Origin: Streptomyces sp. col6
GTDB lineage: Bacteria > Actinomycetota > Actinomycetes > Streptomycetales > Streptomycetaceae
Length of the DNA: 64,000 nt
Assembly: GCF_008042035.1 (NCBI RefSeq)
Contig: NZ_RDBL01000008.1
Location: 1-64,000 of the forward strand
Direction: 5' to 3'
Translations under genes and position numbers: made by a program
Shown: piece by piece, positions 26,618-34,807 of the stretch
Layout: every line of letters starts with the position of its first letter
Numbering within the stretch: position 1 is the first letter of the stretch
Notes under the pieces: generated by a model
What the model was told of the DNA's origin: nothing
What the model saw: the letters and a program-made list of their open reading frames with translations, nothing else
Databases searched by the model: none

Positions 26618-27438
26618 GCAGCCTGCTGGACACTGTGTTCCCGAAGGGCTCCGCGGCCCCGGGGGACGAGCCCCGACGGTTGACCGTTCCCGGTCTGGAG
26701 CAGCTGCTCACCTGGGGCGACCTGGAACATATCCTTGCCACCTCGTGCTTCGACGGGCCGGGCAGCGCCACCATCCAGAAGTTCCTGTCCCTGCCCGACC
26801 CCGGCATGAGCCGGGTCTGTGTCCTGACGAATGGCGAGGCGATCTGGCGGGCTCCCCGCACGACATCCACCGAGGAGCTGCGACGGCGTCTCGGCGGGTC
26901 GACCCTGCGCGTGGAAGCCCTGGAAGAGGTGCATCCGCCCCTGGCCGGAATCGCCGCCACGCTGTCACGGCCCGGGGCCCCCGTCTACATCAACGCGTAT
27001 GCGGCCTGGGGCAACCAGAAGGGCCTCGCCCTCCATTACGACTACACGGACAACCTGGTCCTCCAGCTGTCCGGGCGCAAGCACTGGAAGATCTACCGCC
27101 CTACACGTGAGGCGGTGCCCGGACCGGCATCGTCCGCCTATAAGGAGGGAATCCAGGCTGCCGCGCGAGGAGAGGCCGGTGGCGACGCCGAGGAACTGCG
27201 CCGGGTGCGCTCCGGGCTCTTCTGGGAGGGAGAGCTCTCCGCGGGAGACGCCCTTTACGTACCGCCCGGCTGGTTCCACGAAGTGACGCCGGTGGGGGTA
27301 CCGACTCTCCATCTGGCCTGTGCCTTCTCGGCCACGGAGGGGGAGTCCGCGGTCGTCCCGCCCGCCATCCGCCTTCCTGACGAACTGCAGACGGCAGGGG
27401 CGAACGAACCGGAACACGCAAGGGGAGAACAGCGATGA
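26614..27438 (+). CDS. JmjC/cupin-like Fe(II) 2-oxoglutarate dioxygenase
   Basis: 274-residue cupin-fold oxygenase of the JmjC/cupin_4 type. The start GTG 26614 has GGAGG a few bases upstream and overlaps the methyltransferase stop. The iron triad is visible as LHYDYTDN (His about 141, Asp about 143) and the distal His in PGWFHEV (about 222). The core strand LVLQLSGRKHWKIYRP is typical of ROXA/MINA-type and NRPS-tailoring members. It likely hydroxylates a peptide residue or a free building block before loading. It is coupled by ATGA to the sulfotransferase, so hydroxylation followed by sulfation is a reasonable guess. Confidence 0.85.
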   Translation: MSSLLDTVFPKGSAAPGDEPRRLTVPGLEQLLTWGDLEHILATSCFDGPGSATIQKFLSLPDPGMSRVCVLTNGEAIWRAPRTTSTEELRRRLGGSTLRVEALEEVHPPLAGIAATLSRPGAPVYINAYAAWGNQKGLALHYDYTDNLVLQLSGRKHWKIYRPTREAVPGPASSAYKEGIQAAARGEAGGDAEELRRVRSGLFWEGELSAGDALYVPPGWFHEVTPVGVPTLHLACAFSATEGESAVVPPAIRLPDELQTAGANEPEHARGEQR

Positions 27439-28442
27439 GTGAAGACGCGCAGCACAAGAAGATCTTCGTGGGCGGGCTCGGCCGGTCAGGGACCACGATC
27501 ATGGCTCAGTTGCTGGGGCAGCACAATGACATCTTCGGCCTGGGCTGGGAGACCCGCTTCATTGTGGACATCGACGGTCTCGGCGAGCTCGTCGACGGGC
27601 TGTCGGTGAACTGGGCGGGCCCGGTCACCGGAGGCGAGAAGGTCAGGCGTTTCCGGCGCATGATGACGAGGGACCTCGTCGAACGCGATGTGGCTCCTTA
27701 CGAGGGCTACAGCATGTACGACTATTTCGATCCCGAGCACTACGACACCACCGTGCGCACCTTCCTGGACGGCCTGGTGGACGCCGAGTGGCCGGCCTTC
27801 TCGATCCAGAGCCGCCGCAGCCTCAGTATCGTCACCCAGCAGGACGGCGAGGACGTCACCATCGAGGTGCGTACGGGTGAGCGGAGCCGGATCCTCCCTC
27901 AGTATCTGGAGAGGGAGAAGGCGGCACAGTACGCGGGAGAATTCGTCGATCGCCTCTTCGGCGGTGCCGGGCGCGCCCAGGGCAAGCAGCATTGGTGTGA
28001 GAAGACGCCGCACAACATATTGTCGCCGTATCCGAAGCTCCTCTTCCCGGACTCCTACATCGTGCACATGATCCGGGATCCCCGGGACGTCGTGGCATCC
28101 ATCGGGTCGGGCAAACACAACTGGGGCGGCCCGGACGCCCGAATGGCCACCAAGTGGGCCGAGGGGTTCTACAAGAAGTGGCTGGACATCGCCGATCAGT
28201 ACCGGGGCGACGAGCGCTACATCGAGATCTTCTTCGAAGACTTCATCGACGACCCCGCGAAGACCCTGACCTACCTGTGCGGCAGGCTGGGGGTGGAGCC
28301 GGAGGCGGCCATGTGGGATGCGGACCTCTCCAAGCACAACATCGGTCGCCACCGAACAGAATTGAGCGATGAGGACGTCCGACGCATCGAACGGGATGTG
28401 GTGCCGCTCGCGAGCCGGGCGGGATTCCATCGCTACGAGTGA
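27435..28442 (+). CDS. PAPS-dependent sulfotransferase family protein
   Basis: 335-residue protein. The 5'-phosphosulfate-binding loop is GGLGRSGTT (residues 13-21) and the 3'-phosphate segment is MIRDPRDVVASI (near 213-224), both standard for sulfotransferases. It would transfer sulfate from PAPS to a hydroxyl, perhaps one put in by the JmjC enzyme just upstream or by the luciferase-like domain. No PAPS-forming genes are in the window. Some family members act on unexpected acceptors or use sulfation to trigger elimination, so the chemistry is open. Confidence 0.85.
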   Translation: MSEDAQHKKIFVGGLGRSGTTIMAQLLGQHNDIFGLGWETRFIVDIDGLGELVDGLSVNWAGPVTGGEKVRRFRRMMTRDLVERDVAPYEGYSMYDYFDPEHYDTTVRTFLDGLVDAEWPAFSIQSRRSLSIVTQQDGEDVTIEVRTGERSRILPQYLEREKAAQYAGEFVDRLFGGAGRAQGKQHWCEKTPHNILSPYPKLLFPDSYIVHMIRDPRDVVASIGSGKHNWGGPDARMATKWAEGFYKKWLDIADQYRGDERYIEIFFEDFIDDPAKTLTYLCGRLGVEPEAAMWDADLSKHNIGRHRTELSDEDVRRIERDVVPLASRAGFHRYE

Positions 28443-28473
28443 CACCCGACCCGCTCAACGGTCATGGCGAGCC

Positions 28474-29145
28474 ATGACCGGGCCTGCTTCGTCGCTGCTC
28501 GCTCCGCTGCTTCCGGCGTACGTCGGGGTGGCGGAGGCCGAGCCGGCACACGAAAGCATCGGTTTGCTCGACGCCGCCGAACTGAGGGTGGTGGAAGACG
28601 CGATTCCGAGCCGGCAGCGGGAGTTCGCGGTCGGAAGGCAGCTGGCCCACCGGCTGATGGCCGAACTCGGCCACGCACGGGAGTCGTTGCTGCCGCATCC
28701 CGACCGGTCACCGCGGTGGCCCGAAGGAGTGGTCGGCTCGATCACTCATTGTGCGACCCGGGTCGCGGTGGCCGTCGGCCGGTCGGCCGACGTCCGGGGG
28801 CTCGGGATCGACGTGGAACCGTGTGTGCCGCTCCCCGCCGACCTCGACCCGCTCATTCTGAACGCCGAGGAAGCACGGCGGCGGGAGGCGGGGAACGATG
28901 AGGAACGGAGGCTGCGGAGCCGGTGGGTGTTCTCCGCCAAGGAAGCGACCTACAAGGCCATGTATCCGCTGACCCGTAGAGTGCTGGAGTTCGCCCACCT
29001 CGAGGTGTTCTGGAGCCCGGACGGCTTCACCTCCGAGCTGCGGTGTGCCGCGCCGCCCTTCCCGAAGGGCGCCCTCTTCAGCGGGCGCAGTTCGACGGCG
29101 GGTGGCTACATCACCCACGCCGTCGTCATCGGGCACGACCACTGA
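28474..29145 (+). CDS. Sfp/EntD-type 4'-phosphopantetheinyl transferase
   Basis: 223-residue PPTase that converts apo- to holo-carrier proteins with coenzyme A. Key features are GSITHC (residues 88-93), GIDVE (111-115) and FSAKEATYK (153-161), which bind Mg and CoA. The ATG at 28474 lies 31 bases after the sulfotransferase stop and has only a weak ribosome binding site. It is the last gene of the operon and very likely activates the ACP and five PCPs of the two synthetases. Confidence 0.92.
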   Translation: MTGPASSLLAPLLPAYVGVAEAEPAHESIGLLDAAELRVVEDAIPSRQREFAVGRQLAHRLMAELGHARESLLPHPDRSPRWPEGVVGSITHCATRVAVAVGRSADVRGLGIDVEPCVPLPADLDPLILNAEEARRREAGNDEERRLRSRWVFSAKEATYKAMYPLTRRVLEFAHLEVFWSPDGFTSELRCAAPPFPKGALFSGRSSTAGGYITHAVVIGHDH

Positions 29146-29150
29146 AACAG

Positions 29151-29192
29151 GTGGGCCGCGCCGCGGGATCCCCTTCCCGCGACGCGGCCCAC
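29151..29192. terminator. Bidirectional terminator between operon and ileS
   Basis: A 10-bp perfect outer stem (29151-29160 with 29183-29192) and a 7-bp inner stem (29162-29168 with 29175-29181) form a strong GC-rich hairpin. It sits between the convergent PPTase and ileS genes and probably ends both transcripts. It also marks the right limit of the + strand biosynthetic operon. Confidence 0.8.
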
Positions 29193-29200
29193 CGGCGGTG

Positions 29201-32200
29201 CTACGCCCGTTCCACCCGGACCTTCACGTGGTCGCCCTCGGCCACCGCTTCGACGAGCGTCGGCTCGAAGACGTCCGCATAGGCCACGGCCGAGGCCAGT
29301 ACCTCGGCGACCAGATGCGGCTCGTGAGCACGCACGGCATCGAGCACGTTCGCCGGCGCCTCCAGCGTCAGGGCGATACGTTCGGAGATGTCGAAGCCGG
29401 CGTCACGACGCGCCTTCTGCACCAGCCTGACCACGTCCTTGGCAAGGCCCTCGGCCGTCAACTCGGGAGTCAGAGCCGTGTCCAGTACGACGAGGCCGCT
29501 GTTGCCGGGCAACGCGGCGGTCTCGCTGGGGTCGACGGCGACGAGACGCTCCGTGTACTCGCCCGGCAGCAGGTCGATGCCCGCGGCGGTGAGCCCATGC
29601 TCACCCTGGACGTATTCACCGGCCTTCACGGCACGGATCACCTTCTGGGTGTCCGGTCCCAGGCGAGGCCCGCACGCGGAGGGGTTGATGACAACCTCGA
29701 ATCGTCCGTGCGCCGTGACATCGGTGGTGAGCACGACGTCCTTGACGTTGACCTCGTCGCGCAGGATGTCCGTGAACGGCGCGAGCGAGGCGGCGTCGGG
29801 CGCGGCCACCACGAGCTCGGCCAGGGGCAGCCGTACGCGCAGCCCCTGGGCCTTGCGCAGCGACAGCGCGGCCGAAGCCACCTGACGTACACGGTCCATG
29901 CCGGCGACGAGCTCGTCGTCGTGGGGCAGGTCACCGGCCGACGGCCAGTCCGTGAGGTGCACCGAGCGCTCCCCGGTCAGCCCCTGCCAGATCCGCTCGG
30001 TGGTGAACGGCAACAGCGGCGCGGCGACACGCATGGTCACCTCGAGCACGGTGTGAAGGGTGTCCAGGGCGTCCGGGTCACCGTCCCAGAACCGCTTGCG
30101 GGAGCGTCGCACGTACCAGTTGGTCAGCACCTCGGCGTGGTCCCGGATCCGCTCGCACGCCGAAGCGATGTCCAGGGCATCCATGGCCGCCGTGACGCTG
30201 TCGACCAGGGCTGCGGTCCGGGCGAGCACGTACCGGTCCAGCACGTGCTGACTGTCGGTCCGCCAGGTGCCGCGGTGTCCGGCAGCCCTCGCGTAGAGCG
30301 ACTGGAAGTACCAGGTGTTCCACAACGGGAGGATCGCCTGGCGGACGCCCTCCCGGATGCCCTGTTCGGTGACGACCAGGTTGCCGCCCCGCAGGATCGG
30401 CGAGGAGAACAGGAACCAGCGCATCGCGTCGGAACCGTCCCGGTCGAACACCTCCCGGACGTCCGGGTAGTTGCGCAGCGACTTGGACATCTTCTGGCCG
30501 TCGTCGCCCAGCACGATGCCGTGCACGAGCGCCGAGCGGAACGCCGGCCGGTCGAACAGCGCCGTGCCGAGCACATGCAGGGTGTAGAACCAGCCGCGGG
30601 TCTGCCCGTTGTACTCGACGATGAAGTCGCCGGGGTAGTGGTGCTCGAACCAGTCGGAGTTCTCGAAGGGGTAGTGCACCTGCGCGAACGGCATCGACCC
30701 CGACTCGAACCAGCAGTCGAGTACCTCGGGCACCCGGCGCATGGTGGACTCCCCGGTCGGGTCGTCCGGGTTGGGGCGCGTGAGCTCGTCGACGTACGGG
30801 CGGTGCAGGTCGGTCGGGCGCACCCCGAAGTCCCGCTCCATCTCGTCCAGCGAACCGTACACATCGACCCGCGGATAGCGCGGGTCGTCGGAGACCCAGA
30901 CCGGGATCGGCGAACCCCAGTACCGGTTACGGGAGATGTTCCAGTCGCGCGCGCCCTCGAGCCACTTGGCGAACTGGCCGTCACCGATGTTGGAAGGCAC
31001 CCAGTTGATGTCCTGGTTGAGTTCCACCATCCGGTCGCGGAACGCCGTGACCTGGACGAACCACGAGTCGACCGCACGCTGGATGAGCGGGTTGCTGCAG
31101 CGCCAGCAGTGCGGGTAGGGGTGGTCGTACGTCTCGTGCCGGAGCAGGACACCCCGGGTGTGCGCGGCACGGTCGCGGAGGTCCTTGATGATGGCGCGGT
31201 TCGCCTCGAACACCTGCATGCCGGCGTAGGGCGGGACCTCCGTGGTGAACTCACCGCGGCTGTCGACCGGGACGACGACCTCGATGCCCGCCGCGTCGGT
31301 GACGGCCTTGTCCTCCTCACCGAAGGCCGGCGCGATGTGGACGAGACCGGTGCCGTCCTCGACGGTCACGTAGTCGGCGGCCAGCACCCGGTGCGCGTTC
31401 TCGTGCCCGACGAAGAAGTCGAACGGCGGTGTGTAGGAGAGGCCCAGGAGTTCCGCACCCTTCAGCCGCCGAAGGACGGTGGGCTCGTCACCCAGTTCCC
31501 GTGCGTAGTGCTGCACGCGGCCTTCGGCGATGACGTACCGCTCGCCGCCGTGTTCGGCGTCGGTCTCCAGGAGTACGTAGTCGATGTCCGGGTGCACCGC
31601 GACAGCGAGGTTCGACGGCAGCGTCCACGGGGTCGTCGTCCAGATGAGCGCCAGAGCGCCGTCCAGATCGGTGGCGTCCCCTTCCGGTACCGAGAACCGC
31701 AGGCCGACAGTGACCGCGGGGTCCTGCCGGTCGAGATAGACGTCGTCCATCTTCGTCTCGGTGCTGGACAGGGGCGTCTCGCAGCGCCAGCAATACCACA
31801 GGACCCGGAACCCGGAGTAGACGAGGCCCTTCTCCCACAGCTGCTTGAAGGCCCACATGACCGATTCCATGAAGGAGAGGTCCGAGGTCATGTAGCCGTC
31901 GTCGAAGTCCACCCAGCGCGCCTGCCGGGTGACGTAGTCCCGCCACTCGGCGGTGTAGCGCAGGACAGAGGCGCGGCAGGCCTCGTTGAAGGCGGCCACA
32001 CCCATCTTCTCGATCTCGGACTTGTGCCCGATACCGAGCTGCCTCTCGGCCTCGACCTCGGCGGGGAGGCCATGGGTGTCCCAGCCGAACTGACGCTCCA
32101 CGCGCTGTCCGCGCATGGTCTGGTAGCGCGGAACGGCGTCCTTGACGTACCCCGTCAACAGGTGCCCGTAGTGGGGGAGGCCATTCGCGAACGGAGGACC

Positions 32201-32374
32201 GTCGTAGACGACGTACTCGTTGCTCCCGTGCGCGCCTGCGGGGCGGGCCTCGACAGAGGCCCGGAAGGTGTTGTCCGCCTGCCAGAAGTCCAGGACTTCC
32301 TGCTCCAGCTCGGGGAACGACGGCTGGGAGGGGACGTGGGGGTAGGAGGCTGGATCGGGCCGGCGGTCAGCCAT
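29201..32374 (-). CDS. ileS: Isoleucyl-tRNA synthetase, type 2 (eukaryote-like)
   Basis: 1057-residue class Ia synthetase that charges tRNA-Ile. The ATP-site motifs are HYGH at residues 68-71 (in [11 protein letters not shown]) and KMSKS near 627; the [11 protein letters not shown] editing-domain segment is present. GLPHYGH marks the IleRS2 clade, which is often insensitive to mupirocin but is also normal in actinobacteria such as mycobacteria. ATG 32374 has GAGGAG upstream, inside a T-box leader. The gene runs convergently into the NRPS operon with only a terminator between. In S. coelicolor I recall the housekeeping ileS sitting beside divIVA; no such neighbour is seen here, so this may be a second, resistance-type copy. 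Whether another ileS exists cannot be seen from the window. Confidence 0.95.
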   Translation of the reverse strand: MADRRPDPASYPHVPSQPSFPELEQEVLDFWQADNTFRASVEARPAGAHGSNEYVVYDGPPFANGLPHYGHLLTGYVKDAVPRYQTMRGQRVERQFGWDTHGLPAEVEAERQLGIGHKSEIEKMGVAAFNEACRASVLRYTAEWRDYVTRQARWVDFDDGYMTSDLSFMESVMWAFKQLWEKGLVYSGFRVLWYCWRCETPLSSTETKMDDVYLDRQDPAVTVGLRFSVPEGDATDLDGALALIWTTTPWTLPSNLAVAVHPDIDYVLLETDAEHGGERYVIAEGRVQHYARELGDEPTVLRRLKGAELLGLSYTPPFDFFVGHENAHRVLAADYVTVEDGTGLVHIAPAFGEEDKAVTDAAGIEVVVPVDSRGEFTTEVPPYAGMQVFEANRAIIKDLRDRAAHTRGVLLRHETYDHPYPHCWRCSNPLIQRAVDSWFVQVTAFRDRMVELNQDINWVPSNIGDGQFAKWLEGARDWNISRNRYWGSPIPVWVSDDPRYPRVDVYGSLDEMERDFGVRPTDLHRPYVDELTRPNPDDPTGESTMRRVPEVLDCWFESGSMPFAQVHYPFENSDWFEHHYPGDFIVEYNGQTRGWFYTLHVLGTALFDRPAFRSALVHGIVLGDDGQKMSKSLRNYPDVREVFDRDGSDAMRWFLFSSPILRGGNLVVTEQGIREGVRQAILPLWNTWYFQSLYARAAGHRGTWRTDSQHVLDRYVLARTAALVDSVTAAMDALDIASACERIRDHAEVLTNWYVRRSRKRFWDGDPDALDTLHTVLEVTMRVAAPLLPFTTERIWQGLTGERSVHLTDWPSAGDLPHDDELVAGMDRVRQVASAALSLRKAQGLRVRLPLAELVVAAPDAASLAPFTDILRDEVNVKDVVLTTDVTAHGRFEVVINPSACGPRLGPDTQKVIRAVKAGEYVQGEHGLTAAGIDLLPGEYTERLVAVDPSETAALPGNSGLVVLDTALTPELTAEGLAKDVVRLVQKARRDAGFDISERIALTLEAPANVLDAVRAHEPHLVAEVLASAVAYADVFEPTLVEAVAEGDHVKVRVERA

Positions 32375-32590
32375 GCGGTACTCCTCGTGCGGCGGAATGG
32401 GCTCCTGCTTACGGGGACGACAACCCCGTTTCCAGGACGCCGCGGTACCACCCCGCTTGCCGCCCGCACACGGACGACCGCTCGTCATGGGCTGTGACGG
32501 GCCCCTCCCGTCCGGTTCTACTCCGGATGCCGCCGGGGCAGTCCGTTTCTTCCGGAGGCTCCCCGGTGATGGCCGGATCCACGCCTGTGG
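32375..32590 (-). promoter_or_regulatory. T-box riboswitch leader of ileS (Ile specifier)
   Basis: Reading the minus strand, the conserved T-box segment GGGGTGGTACCGCGG lies at 32455-32441. Upstream, a short stem I region holds GCCATCACCGGGGAGCCTCC with an ATC isoleucine codon (complement of 32568-32570) as specifier. The leader ends at the GAGGAG Shine-Dalgarno before ileS. A GGTAC in the T-box can pair with GTACC just after the Shine-Dalgarno, so control is probably translational, as in actinobacterial ileS T-boxes with shortened stem I. Uncharged tRNA-Ile would switch the gene on. Outer boundaries are approximate. Confidence 0.88.
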
Positions 32591-32597
32591 TCCGAGG

Positions 32598-33380
32598 TTA
32601 CCGCAACGGCCTCGCACATGTACAAGCCGATTGCGGCCTGCGGCAGCGCGATGAGGAGGAGTTGGGGAACCGCGCCCCCCCGGCGTACCGCGTCGAGAAG
32701 GCCCGCCGGAACCGCTCCCGCGGTCTGATATTCTTCCCACGCACCGAGGGCCTATAGCTCAGTTGGTTAGAGCGCTTCCCTGATAAGGAAGAGGTCAGTG
32801 GTTCAAATCCACTTAGGCCCACTTCAGCACGATTGAGGCACGCATCGGCTGCGGCCCGTTCCGGACGGCGAATCATCCGAAGGTTGGGGAGTCGGCCCCG
32901 CCACATGTGCAGCTCGCCGGACTCGACGAATCCGTGCCGGGTGTAGAAGCGAATGGCCCCCGTGTTGTAGGCCGTGACCCAGAGGCGCACCGGAGCGTTT
33001 TCCGACCAGCGCAGGTATTCGTCCATGAGGCGACTGCCGACACCGCAGCCGGAGAATTCGCGCAGCAGGTACATGGGGCCGATGGTGGCCGTGACTCCGC
33101 GATGGCCGCACAGAAAGCCGACGGCTTCGTCGCCCGATCGCGCAATACGGCAGAAGTGCTGTTCCGGAAGGTTGCGGGAGTCCTCGATCCCCTGTCGCCA
33201 CCCGTCGACCCCTGCCGGAGTGACGACCCATCCCACGTTTTCCTGAATCCAGGCGGCGTCGATTCCCGCCGCGGTATTCGGATAGGTCTGGTGCCATGCC
33301 CGGAGGTGTACCCGGCTGAGTGCTTCCGCGTCCTCGGGCGCCGGTGGGCCTGTCGTCAGATTCTGGCTGCGGGTGTTCAT
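32598..33380 (-). CDS. GNAT-family acetyltransferase with ORF running through the tRNA
   Basis: The first ~175 residues form a GNAT acetyltransferase: [17 protein letters not shown] is the acetyl-CoA loop (motif A) and [17 protein letters not shown] the closing strands. ATG 33380 has GAAAGGAG ten bases upstream. The fold should end near the [10 protein letters not shown] segment (about 32860), yet there is no stop codon. The frame continues antisense across the whole tRNA-Ile gene to a TAA at 32598, giving 260 residues. The last ~85 residues are therefore very unlikely to be native. The gene may have lost its original 3' end when DNA was joined at the tRNA. Its substrate is unknown. Confidence 0.72.
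   Translation of the reverse strand: MNTRSQNLTTGPPAPEDAEALSRVHLRAWHQTYPNTAAGIDAAWIQENVGWVVTPAGVDGWRQGIEDSRNLPEQHFCRIARSGDEAVGFLCGHRGVTATIGPMYLLREFSGCGVGSRLMDEYLRWSENAPVRLWVTAYNTGAIRFYTRHGFVESGELHMWRGRLPNLRMIRRPERAAADACLNRAEVGLSGFEPLTSSLSGKRSNQLSYRPSVRGKNIRPRERFRRAFSTRYAGGARFPNSSSSRCRRPQSACTCARPLR
32748..32821 (+). tRNA. tRNA-Ile (anticodon GAU)
   Basis: 74-base cloverleaf. The acceptor stem GGGCCTA (32748-32754) pairs with TAGGCCC, the D-arm has AGTTGGTTAGAG, the anticodon stem CTTCC/GGAAG encloses GAT at 32782-32784, and the T-loop is TTCAAAT. The discriminator base is A and no CCA is encoded. It lies head-to-head with the divergent ileS and its T-box, which senses the same tRNA. Confidence 0.96.
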
Positions 33381-33507
33381 ACCGGCGCCGCTCCTTTCTG
33401 CGACCTTTTCCGGGATTCCTTTCCGCGCCGGATTGCATGTGCCTGCCTATTTTCCCGCCGCAACGGGTTCTTCTCAAATGGATCACCGCCAACGCCTTCG
33501 CAACGCG

Positions 33508-33542
33508 TTCCGCCCCGCCGGACGAGGTCCGGCGGGGCGGAA
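33508..33542. terminator. Strong hairpin terminator after the CYP154-like gene
   Basis: A perfect 16-bp stem (33508-33523 with 33527-33542) closes a 3-base GAG loop. It lies 22 bases past the P450 stop codon on the minus strand and should end the conservon transcript before the GNAT gene. Confidence 0.85.
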
Positions 33543-33564
33543 ACAGCTGTGCGGGCGTAGGCCG

Positions 33565-34797
33565 TCAGCCTGCGGTCGGCCGGAGAACGACCGGCAGGCT
33601 CTGGTGGCCGTTGCTGATCAGCGACGGGAGGGGGAGGAGGTCCGTGGCGGGGACGGCGAGACGGGCTTCGGGGAAGCGGTCGAAGAGCTGCTGGAGGGCG
33701 GTGGCGATCTCCAGGCGGGCGAGGGGGGCACCGAGGCAGAAGTGGACGCCGTGGCCGAAGGCCAGGTGCTCCTTGGTGGGGCGGGTGACGTCGAAGTCGT
33801 CGGCGGTCTCGCCGTGCCAGTCGGGGTGGCGGTTGGCGGGCGCGAAGGAGACGAGTATCGCCTCGCCCTGCGCGATCTTCTGCCCGTCGGGCAGGGGGAT
33901 GTCCGAGAGGGCGTAGCGCATCGGGATGTGCTTGACCGCGGGCTCGTGGCGCAGGGTCTCCTCGACGACGTCGTTCCAGTCGGCGCGGCCCTCGCGGAGG
34001 TGGGCGAGCTGTTCCGGGCGGGTCAGCAGGGCGGTGATGGCCTGGTCGATGACGTTGACCGTGGTGTCGTACCCGGCGGAGATCATGAGGAGGAGCGTGT
34101 CGCGCAGCTCCTCGTCGTCGAGCCGGCCGCCGTCGCCCTCCTCGTCGCGGGTGGCGAGCAGGAGCGAGGTCATGTCGTCGCCGGGCGCGGCGCGCTTGGA
34201 GGCGATGAGCTGGTCGAGCGCGCCGTAGAGGGAGGCCGTGTTCGTGGTGGCCTCCTCCACGGTCAGGGTCGTGTCGAAGACGCCGTCGACGACGGACCGG
34301 AAGCCGTCGAGCTGGTCCTCCGGGACGCCCATGAGGCGGCCGATCACCGCGATGGGGAGCGGGTAGGCGAGCTCCTTGCGGAGGTCGACGGGCTCGCCCG
34401 CGGGCCGGTCGGCGAGGCCGTCGAGGAGTTCGGTGACGACCTTCTCGACGGAGACGCGCAGGTCCTGGATGCGGCGGGCGCTGAACGCGGGGGCGATCAT
34501 CCGGCGCAACCGCCGGTGGTCGGCACCGTACGCGGTGAACATGTTGTTCACCGCGACCCAGAGGGCGAGCGGCCAGGTGGCCACGGTCTCCGCGAAGGCC
34601 GGCCAGTGGGCGCGGGCGTCCTTGGAGACCTGCGAGCTGGTCAGGAGCTCCTTGAGGAGGACCGGGTCGCTGACGGACCACGCGGTCACCCCGAGGACGT
34701 CGACGCGGGTCGCGGGGCCGCGCTCGCGCAGCGTCCGGTACTCCGCGTGGCGGTCGGTGCCGGCGGGGTCGAGGACGAGGATCGGCTGCTCGGGCAT
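33565..34797 (-). CDS. Cytochrome P450, CYP154-like
   Basis: 410-residue soluble bacterial P450. Visible are the I-helix ISAGYDTTVN (in the place of AGxxT), EETLR of the K-helix (ExxR) and the haem loop FGHGVHFCLGAPLAR with its Cys ligand. The ATG at 34797 is chosen because GAAGGAGA precedes it directly; an upstream ATG at 34821 would overlap the previous gene. In Streptomyces conservons, CYP154 members usually follow a CYP157 member, which is the arrangement here. CYP154 enzymes hydroxylate steroids and varied aromatic substrates in vitro; the natural substrate is not known. Confidence 0.9.
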   Translation of the reverse strand: MPEQPILVLDPAGTDRHAEYRTLRERGPATRVDVLGVTAWSVSDPVLLKELLTSSQVSKDARAHWPAFAETVATWPLALWVAVNNMFTAYGADHRRLRRMIAPAFSARRIQDLRVSVEKVVTELLDGLADRPAGEPVDLRKELAYPLPIAVIGRLMGVPEDQLDGFRSVVDGVFDTTLTVEEATTNTASLYGALDQLIASKRAAPGDDMTSLLLATRDEEGDGGRLDDEELRDTLLLMISAGYDTTVNVIDQAITALLTRPEQLAHLREGRADWNDVVEETLRHEPAVKHIPMRYALSDIPLPDGQKIAQGEAILVSFAPANRHPDWHGETADDFDVTRPTKEHLAFGHGVHFCLGAPLARLEIATALQQLFDRFPEARLAVPATDLLPLPSLISNGHQSLPVVLRPTAG

Positions 34798-34807
34798 GGG
34801 GTCTCCT

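Noticed and set aside
29045-32497. 1150-codon + strand frame opposite ileS
   Set aside because: ileS on the minus strand has HYGH and KMSKS motifs, a T-box and a good ribosome binding site; the + frame has no family resemblance.
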